Program-made: the position numbers and the translations under genes
Shown: positions 13,036 through 17,084 of the stretch, piece after piece
Position numbering within the stretch: position 1 is the stretch's first letter
Layout of the letters: each line of letters begins with the position of its first letter
Assembly: GCF_049059935.1 (NCBI RefSeq)
Contig: NZ_JBMGQR010000083.1
Span: forward strand, 1 to 17,084
Length of the DNA stretch: 17,084 bases
From: JAURVT01 sp049059935
GTDB taxonomy: Bacteria > Actinomycetota > Actinomycetes > Propionibacteriales > Nocardioidaceae
Direction: 5' to 3'
Notes under the pieces: generated by a model
The model's database searches: none
Told to the model about the DNA's origin: nothing
The model's input: the letters and a program-made list of their open reading frames with translations, nothing else

Positions 13036-13574
13036 GCGTCGCCGCCGACCTCGAGCAGGGCCTGGTTGAAGGCCGGGATGTCGTCGGGGTTGCGCGAGGT
13101 GATGAGCTTCCAGTCGTTGCCGGGGCAGACGAAGACTTCCTCGTCGACCCAGCTGCCGCCCGCGTTCGTCACGTCGGTCCGCAGCGACGGGAACGAGGTG
13201 AGCGTCTTGCCCGGCAGCACGCCGGCCTCGACGAGCACCCAGGGGGCGTGGCAGATGGCGGCGACCGGCTTCTTGGCGTCGACCCAGGCCTTGACGAAGT
13301 CGACGGCCTCCGGAGTGGCGCGCAGCGTGTCGGCGTTGACCGTGCCGCCGGGGAGGACGAGCACGTCGTAGGCGGACGCGTCGACGTCGGCCAGCGCGAT
13401 CGTGGACTGGAAGACCTCGTCCTTGTCGACGTCGCCGACCATCGACTGGACGTCGCCCTTCTCGGGGGCGGCGTGCTCCAGGGAGCCGCCGGCCTTCTCG
13501 ATCGCGGCCCAGGGGTCGGCCAGCTCGGGCTTCTCGACGCCCTGGTTCGACGTGAGGAACAGGTACCTGCTCAT
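13032..13574 (-). CDS. DJ-1/PfpI family protein (protease I / deglycase type)
   Basis: A 180-residue member of the glutamine amidotransferase-like PfpI group (YhbO/PfpI). GVEKPEL supplies Glu14, AAICHAPWVL supplies Cys108 and His109 at the nucleophile elbow, and LTSFPSLRTDVTNAGGSWVD and SRNPDDIPAFNQALLE are characteristic of the family. These proteins are stress-induced and have been proposed to be deglycases or glyoxalases as well as proteases. ATG 13574 is preceded by a strong GGAGGAG. Co-translated with the downstream dehydrogenase, which suggests a shared role in reactive-aldehyde handling (inference only). The 94 bp before the gene contain no promoter I can name; a 5-bp inverted repeat CGTGG/CCACG (13592-13609) is weak. 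Confidence 0.93.
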   Translation of the reverse strand: MSRYLFLTSNQGVEKPELADPWAAIEKAGGSLEHAAPEKGDVQSMVGDVDKDEVFQSTIALADVDASAYDVLVLPGGTVNADTLRATPEAVDFVKAWVDAKKPVAAICHAPWVLVEAGVLPGKTLTSFPSLRTDVTNAGGSWVDEEVFVCPGNDWKLITSRNPDDIPAFNQALLEVGGDA

Positions 13575-13668
13575 GGTGTTCTCCTCCAGCTCGTGGGTTC
13601 GGCTCCACGCAACCACCGGCGCGGGACGTCCGCACGTCGGCGGCGACTGCGTCACACCGCGGATGGGG

Positions 13669-14406
13669 TCAGCTGACGACGGAGCCCGGGAGCGCCGCCG
13701 CGACGGCGGCCCGGATGGCGTCCTGCTCGAGGTCGAACTCCGGGCCGACGTCGCCCTCGAGGTAGGCGTCGGCGGAACGGCGGAGGCGGTCCTTGAGGTC
13801 GTCGGGGAGATCGATGTGGTCGAGGTCGACCGAGCACGGGATGTCGGCCATCGCGGTGGCGAGGTCGACGAGGCCGTCGCTGCCCTCCTCGGGCTCGACC
13901 CGCAGGTACGGCGGCCGGCGCAGGGACAGCTCCTCGACGCCCACGCCGAAGGACTCGGCGGTGAAGGTGAGCGCGCCGTCGACGTAGGCGATCGCGAACT
14001 CACCGTCGCCCGCGTGGGTGACCGACCGGACGGTGCGTGGCTCGACGTCGATGCCCTCGTCGTCGGAGAGGTCGACGTCGCGCACACCCGACTCCAGCCG
14101 GATCCGCACCGGCACGCCGGGGACGGGCGAGTCGTCGACGGGAAGAATCAGCGTGACGGCGCCGTCGCCGGGCCGCTCCAGCCGCGACTCCCCGAGGTCG
14201 ACGAGCACACCGTCGAGCACCATCTGCGACACGTCGCCGACGGGGAGGTCGGCGGACTCGACGAGGACGCCCGTGCGCACCTCGTAGCGCTCACCTGCGG
14301 GCTCGTCGTCGACGAGGAACACCGCGGTGCCGTCCTCGTCGAAGACCAGCCGGGCCTCGGGCGTCGTCTCGTGCGTGCGCGATCGCCATCGTCCGAGCCA
14401 TCCCAT
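13669..14406 (-). CDS. Acidic protein of unknown function
   Basis: A 245-residue protein I do not recognise. It begins MGWLGRWRSRTHE, a basic amphipathic start, and then is strongly acidic (VFDEDGTAVFLVDDEPAGE, DLSDDEGIDVEP). The middle looks rich in beta strands (ILPVDDSPVPGVPVRIRLES; FAIAYVDGALTFTAESFGV) and the last 60 residues look helical (DLPDDLKDRLRRSADAYLEG). One Cys, no clear membrane segment, no catalytic motif. ATG 14406 is preferred (CGGGG just upstream); GTG 14421 in frame would add MYNGA. It lies 21 bp after repeat copy B and is read in the same direction as the VOC gene. Codon use is like that of neighbours, so the gene is likely real. Confidence 0.72.
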   Translation of the reverse strand: MGWLGRWRSRTHETTPEARLVFDEDGTAVFLVDDEPAGERYEVRTGVLVESADLPVGDVSQMVLDGVLVDLGESRLERPGDGAVTLILPVDDSPVPGVPVRIRLESGVRDVDLSDDEGIDVEPRTVRSVTHAGDGEFAIAYVDGALTFTAESFGVGVEELSLRRPPYLRVEPEEGSDGLVDLATAMADIPCSVDLDHIDLPDDLKDRLRRSADAYLEGDVGPEFDLEQDAIRAAVAAALPGSVVS

Positions 14407-14427
14407 GGCCCCGTTGTACACGCGGAC

Positions 14428-14493
14428 CTCTGGATCGTGGTCGCCGCAGCGACCACGATCCAGAGACCAGCCACGATCCAGAGACTCTCGTCA
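14428..14493 (-). repeat. 67-base palindromic element, copy B (downstream of the VOC dioxygenase gene)
   Basis: On the minus strand the element begins at the VOC gene TGA (14493-14491). The 17-bp perfect stem 14428-14444/14449-14465 has loop CGCA (plus strand), and the outer arm is repeated at 14471-14484. It is almost identical to copy A at 10924-10990 but inverted in the window. It probably ends the VOC transcript ahead of the hypothetical gene. Confidence 0.8.
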
Positions 14494-15405
14494 GGCGGCG
14501 GCGGTGACCCTGATGTCGTTGCGCCAGGGGTCCTGGAACGACAGGGTGCGGCCGTCGTCGGCGCGGTCGACCGACGCGTCGGCGAGGCGGGACGACAGGG
14601 CGGCGACGTCGTCGGTGGTGGGGACGACGATCGTCACCTCGCCGAGCCCGAGCGTGGCGGCGCGGGCGGGGGCGCCGGCGGAGTTCCACGTGTTCATCGC
14701 CATGTGGTGGTGGTAGCCGCCGGCGGAGACGAACAGGGCGCCGTTCCACTCCGCGACGGTCTCGAAGCCGAGGGTGTCGACGTAGAACGCGCGGGCGGTG
14801 GGCACGTCGCCGACCTGCAGGTGGACGTGGCCGATGGTGGCGGGAACCTGCTCGGCGGACGCGATCGCGCCGTCGGTGAGGTGCTGCTCGAGGTACTCGT
14901 TCGGGTCGAGCCGCAGCGCGCCCATCTTCACCTGCGTGCCCTCCCACGACCAGGTGGAGCGGTCGCGGTCCCAGTAGATCTCGATGCCGTTGCCCTCGGG
15001 GTCGGTGAAGTAGAAGGCGAGGCTGACGATGTGGTCGGCGCTGCCGACGTAGGCGCCGCCCTGCGCGCGGGCCGCGCGGGCGACGGTGGCCGCGAGGTTC
15101 TCCTGCGACGACACGAGGAACGCGGTGTGGAACAGGCCGGCCTGGCCGGGCCGGGGCAGCGGGAGGCCGGGGGCGTGGTGCAGCACGAGGAGTGCGGTGC
15201 CGCCGCGCCCCAGGACGACGACGCCGCCCGCGTCGCTGATCGTCTCCAGCGCGAGGGCGTCGCGGTAGTAGGCCTCCATCGCCTTCAGGTCGCTGACGTG
15301 CAGCGTGACGGCGTCCATGCGGGTGGCGGGCGCCAGCAGCTCGCCGCGCGCGGCGCGGTCGGCGTCGAGCGGGGCGGGGGTGACGCGGTCGGTGGTCGTG
15401 CTCAT
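14491..15405 (-). CDS. VOC-family ring-cleaving dioxygenase, catechol-2,3-dioxygenase-like (CatE type)
   Basis: A 304-residue protein of two glyoxalase/bleomycin-resistance modules (about 30-150 and 188-304). VTLHVSDLKAMEAYYRDAL starts module 1, FYFTDPEGNGIEIYWDRDR ends it, and GHVHLQVGDVPTARAFYVDT starts module 2, the layout of Bacillus CatE/YfiE-like proteins. His36, His93 and Glu142 could form a 2-His-1-Glu metal triad; in module 2 the matching terminal segment is DPWRNDIRV, with no Glu. The substrate (catechol, hydroquinone or another) is not defined. It has a canonical promoter (TTGACG-17-TAGCCT) placing transcription at the ATG, hence leaderless. It is divergent from a zinc alcohol dehydrogenase gene with a shared MarR-like operator. 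Start ATG 15405 is the first residue after the promoter. Confidence 0.88.
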   Translation of the reverse strand: MSTTTDRVTPAPLDADRAARGELLAPATRMDAVTLHVSDLKAMEAYYRDALALETISDAGGVVVLGRGGTALLVLHHAPGLPLPRPGQAGLFHTAFLVSSQENLAATVARAARAQGGAYVGSADHIVSLAFYFTDPEGNGIEIYWDRDRSTWSWEGTQVKMGALRLDPNEYLEQHLTDGAIASAEQVPATIGHVHLQVGDVPTARAFYVDTLGFETVAEWNGALFVSAGGYHHHMAMNTWNSAGAPARAATLGLGEVTIVVPTTDDVAALSSRLADASVDRADDGRTLSFQDPWRNDIRVTAAA

Positions 15406-15412
15406 GGTGTCC

Positions 15413-15459
15413 AGGCTAGAGGTATTCACTTGAAGCGTCAACTAAATCAGACCTGCGAT
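15413..15459. promoter_or_regulatory. Divergent promoters sharing a TTGA-N4-TCAA operator
   Basis: The core TTGAAGCGTCAA at 15430-15441 is an inverted repeat TTGA-N4-TCAA. Read on the minus strand it gives the -35 TTGACG (15441-15436), 17 bp from the -10 TAGCCT (15418-15413), 7 bp before the VOC ATG. Read on the plus strand it gives TTGAAG (15430-15435), 18 bp from a weak TGCGAT (15454-15459) for the alcohol dehydrogenase. A MarR-type regulator is plausible from the repeat form; none is encoded here. The minus promoter is convincing, the plus one is not. Confidence 0.65.
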
Positions 15460-15468
15460 CATTCCCCC

Positions 15469-16503
15469 GTGCGTGCCGTGGTGGTGGACGAGTTCGGTGC
15501 CGTGCCCCGTGTCGGCGAGGTGGACGAGCCGCCGTGCCCGTCCCACGGCGCGGTCGTCGAGGTGCGTGTCACGGGCGTCTGCCGCAGCGACTGGCACGCC
15601 TGGCACGGTCACGACGACTCGGTCTCCCTCCCCCACGTGCCCGGCCACGAGTTCGCCGGCGTGGTGGTCGCCGTGGGCGACGACGTCCGCGGCTGGACCG
15701 GCGGCGAGCGCGTCACCGCACCCTTCGTCAACGCCTGCGGCACCTGCGCGACGTGCCGCGAGGGCCGGCAGAGCGTCTGCCCGCACCAGACCCAGCCCGG
15801 GTTCGACCGCCTCGGCTCCTTCGCCGAGCGCGTGGTCGTCCACCACGCCGACGTCAACCTCGTCGCCGTGCCCGACGGGGTGGACGACGCCACCGCCGCG
15901 GGTCTGGGCTGCCGGTTCGCGACCGCCTACCGCGCCGTGGGCGCGCGCGGACGTGCCGCGGCGGGCGAGCACGTGGTCGTCCTCGGCTGCGGCGGCGTGG
16001 GGCTGGCCGCCGTGGTGGTGGCCGTCGCCCGTGGCGCGCACGTGGTCGCGGTCGACGTCTCGACCGGTGCGCTCGACCTCGCCCGGGCGCTCGGCGCGTC
16101 CGTGACGATCGACGCCTCGGGCGACGTCGACGCGCTGGTACGTGAGGCGACGGACGGCGGAGCGCACCTCGTCGTCGAGGCCCTCGGCCGCGCGGCGCTG
16201 CTCCGTCAGGGCCTCGCGCTGCTCCGGCCCGGCGGACGCCACGTCCAGGTCGGGCTGCTGGCCGGTGCCGACGCGTCGCCGCAGGTGGACGTCGGACGGG
16301 TGGTCGCCCTCGAGCTCGAGCTGCTCGGCAGCCACGGCATGTCGGCGCACGAGTACCCGGCGATGCTGGCCGAGATCGCGGACGGGACGCTCGACGCCGC
16401 CGCGCTCGTCGGGCGACGGATCGGCCTCGACGAGGCCCCGGACGCGCTCGCGGCGATGGACCGGCCGGCGACGTCGGCGGGCACCACCGTCGTCGTCCTG
16501 TGA
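15469..16503 (+). CDS. Zinc-dependent alcohol dehydrogenase (MDR family)
   Basis: A 344-residue cytosolic medium-chain dehydrogenase. Catalytic zinc ligands are Cys38 (GVCRSDWHAWHG), His60-Glu61 (PGHEFAG) and Cys148 (GCRFATAYRA); the structural zinc site is Cys90, 93, 96 and 104 (CGTCATCREGRQSVC). The Rossmann loop is GCGGVG (173-178), and VDVS after the second strand favours NAD. Such enzymes oxidise primary or secondary alcohols or reduce aldehydes; the substrate is unknown. GTG 15469 is the start because MRAVVVDEFG is the standard N-terminus; the much longer open frame upstream is antisense to other genes. No Shine-Dalgarno is seen, suggesting a short or absent leader. Divergence from the VOC dioxygenase gene through a shared operator suggests joint induction by an aromatic or aldehyde compound. 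Confidence 0.92.
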   Translation: MRAVVVDEFGAVPRVGEVDEPPCPSHGAVVEVRVTGVCRSDWHAWHGHDDSVSLPHVPGHEFAGVVVAVGDDVRGWTGGERVTAPFVNACGTCATCREGRQSVCPHQTQPGFDRLGSFAERVVVHHADVNLVAVPDGVDDATAAGLGCRFATAYRAVGARGRAAAGEHVVVLGCGGVGLAAVVVAVARGAHVVAVDVSTGALDLARALGASVTIDASGDVDALVREATDGGAHLVVEALGRAALLRQGLALLRPGGRHVQVGLLAGADASPQVDVGRVVALELELLGSHGMSAHEYPAMLAEIADGTLDAAALVGRRIGLDEAPDALAAMDRPATSAGTTVVVL

Positions 16504-16618
16504 GGGTCCGCGCCTACGTCAGATGGCGCACACCCGGCCGCGGAAGGGTTGGGTGGACGGGCCGATCATGAGACAGTCGTCGTTGACCTCATCCCCCCGT
16601 CGAGGACCTGACCGACCT

Positions 16619-17084
16619 GTGCCTCCCGCTCGTCACCGCGCCGCCAAGCACGTAGCCGAACGCCAGCCCCGTCGTCGACCCTCCGCGCGGGTCGTCGTCG
16701 CCGGTCTCGCGACGGTGGCGGTCCTCGGCACAACGGCGGCGTTCGCGCTCCCGGGCGGCAGCGACGACACCACGCCCACCGCGGCGCGGGCCGGCTTCAC
16801 GGCCCAGGCCCCCGCGGGCACCGGGAAGTCGGAGGCCGGCGCGTCGCGCGGCACCGACACCGTCAGCCGCTCGGCCGCGGCCGCCCGTGCGGCCATCGAG
16901 ACCGCTCCGCTGACGTCCGCCGCCTCGGGCCAGGAGACGTCCGCCCCCGCGCTCACCGCCAAGACCAAGATGTGGGTGGCCGACGACGTCGACCTGCGCA
17001 CCGGCCCGGCCGAGTCGTTCCCGTCCGACGGCGACGTCGCCGAGGGCAAGCGCCTCGACGTCACCGGCACCACCGACGGCGACT
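16619..17084 (+). CDS. Secreted SH3b-domain cell-wall protein (partial, runs off the right edge)
   Basis: The first 155 residues are visible. A basic start (MPPARHRAAKHVAERQPRRR) and a hydrophobic segment (ARVVVAGLATVAVLGTTAAF, about 23-42) form a signal peptide or anchor; an Ala/Ser/Thr-rich linker follows (about 45-115). From about 117 KMWVADDVDLRTGPAESFPS begins a bacterial SH3 domain (pattern LNVRSGPxxSxxV), which binds peptidoglycan. In actinobacteria such proteins usually end in a peptidase or glycan hydrolase, here outside the window. GTG 16619 is chosen as the only start near the signal sequence, with GAGGA 12 bases upstream. The 115 bp between this and the alcohol dehydrogenase gene hold a weak 5-bp inverted repeat (16510-16529) and a TTGACC (16583) without a matching -10. 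Confidence 0.82.
   Translation, partial: MPPARHRAAKHVAERQPRRRPSARVVVAGLATVAVLGTTAAFALPGGSDDTTPTAARAGFTAQAPAGTGKSEAGASRGTDTVSRSAAAARAAIETAPLTSAASGQETSAPALTAKTKMWVADDVDLRTGPAESFPSDGDVAEGKRLDVTGTTDGD

Noticed and set aside
12223..13371. 382-residue plus-strand open frame across the beta-hydroxyacid dehydrogenase
   Set aside because: Reverse-frame shadow; the minus-strand product has GxGxxGxGM and the catalytic Lys/Asn.
13402..15468. Long open extension upstream of the alcohol dehydrogenase
   Set aside because: It runs antisense to the DJ-1, hypothetical and VOC genes; homology starts at MRAVVVDEFG (15469) after a real intergenic regulatory region.
16504..16618. Possible c-di-AMP (ydaO-type) riboswitch before the SH3b gene
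   Set aside because: Such elements often precede actinobacterial cell-wall hydrolases, but I could not find the conserved blocks and the leader is short; a covariance-model search would decide.

Overview
High-GC (visibly about 70% or more) bacterial DNA with dense gene packing, GTG starts, ATGA-type overlaps and several apparently leaderless genes. This points to an actinobacterium; Nocardioidaceae (Aeromicrobium/Nocardioides-like) is my guess from protein flavour only, and no rRNA or marker gene is present to prove it. There is no gene-free stretch over 300 bases, and I see no tRNA, rRNA, CRISPR array, transposase or phage gene.

Left part (1-2891): the 5' end of an L-serine ammonia-lyase gene on the minus strand, a divergent F420-type NADP oxidoreductase, then three small membrane-protein genes that share a two-helix / basic linker / two-helix plan and look like diverged paralogues. 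Long hairpins follow the oxidoreductase gene and the second membrane-protein gene.

Middle (2888-7597): a large fused GlcD/GlcF-type FAD plus Fe-S 2-hydroxyacid dehydrogenase on the minus strand, divergent from an FCD-type GntR regulator. Both start codons lie inside one perfect 28-bp palindrome, so operator, two promoters and two start codons seem to be packed into about 30 bp. A YbjT-like NAD(P)-binding protein follows.

Redox operon (7664-10926): five overlapping plus-strand genes encode a small Ser/Thr-rich membrane-anchored protein, ApbE flavin transferase, a four-histidine ferric-reductase-like membrane cytochrome, a NuoF-like flavoprotein and a one-cluster ferredoxin. Together they look like a chain passing electrons from cytosolic NAD(P)H through the membrane to an outer flavin. 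The usual FMN-binding-domain acceptor is missing and the Ser/Thr-rich protein stands in its place. This is the best candidate here for a system not fully described.

Right part (10924-17084): HAD phosphatase, DUF5994 protein, a minus-strand pair (beta-hydroxyacid dehydrogenase and DJ-1/PfpI), an unrecognised acidic protein, a catechol-2,3-dioxygenase-like VOC protein divergent from a zinc alcohol dehydrogenase (with a compact shared operator/promoter), and the start of a secreted SH3b protein cut by the window end. Two nearly identical 67-base palindromic elements, each starting at a stop codon, lie 3.5 kb apart in inverted orientation.
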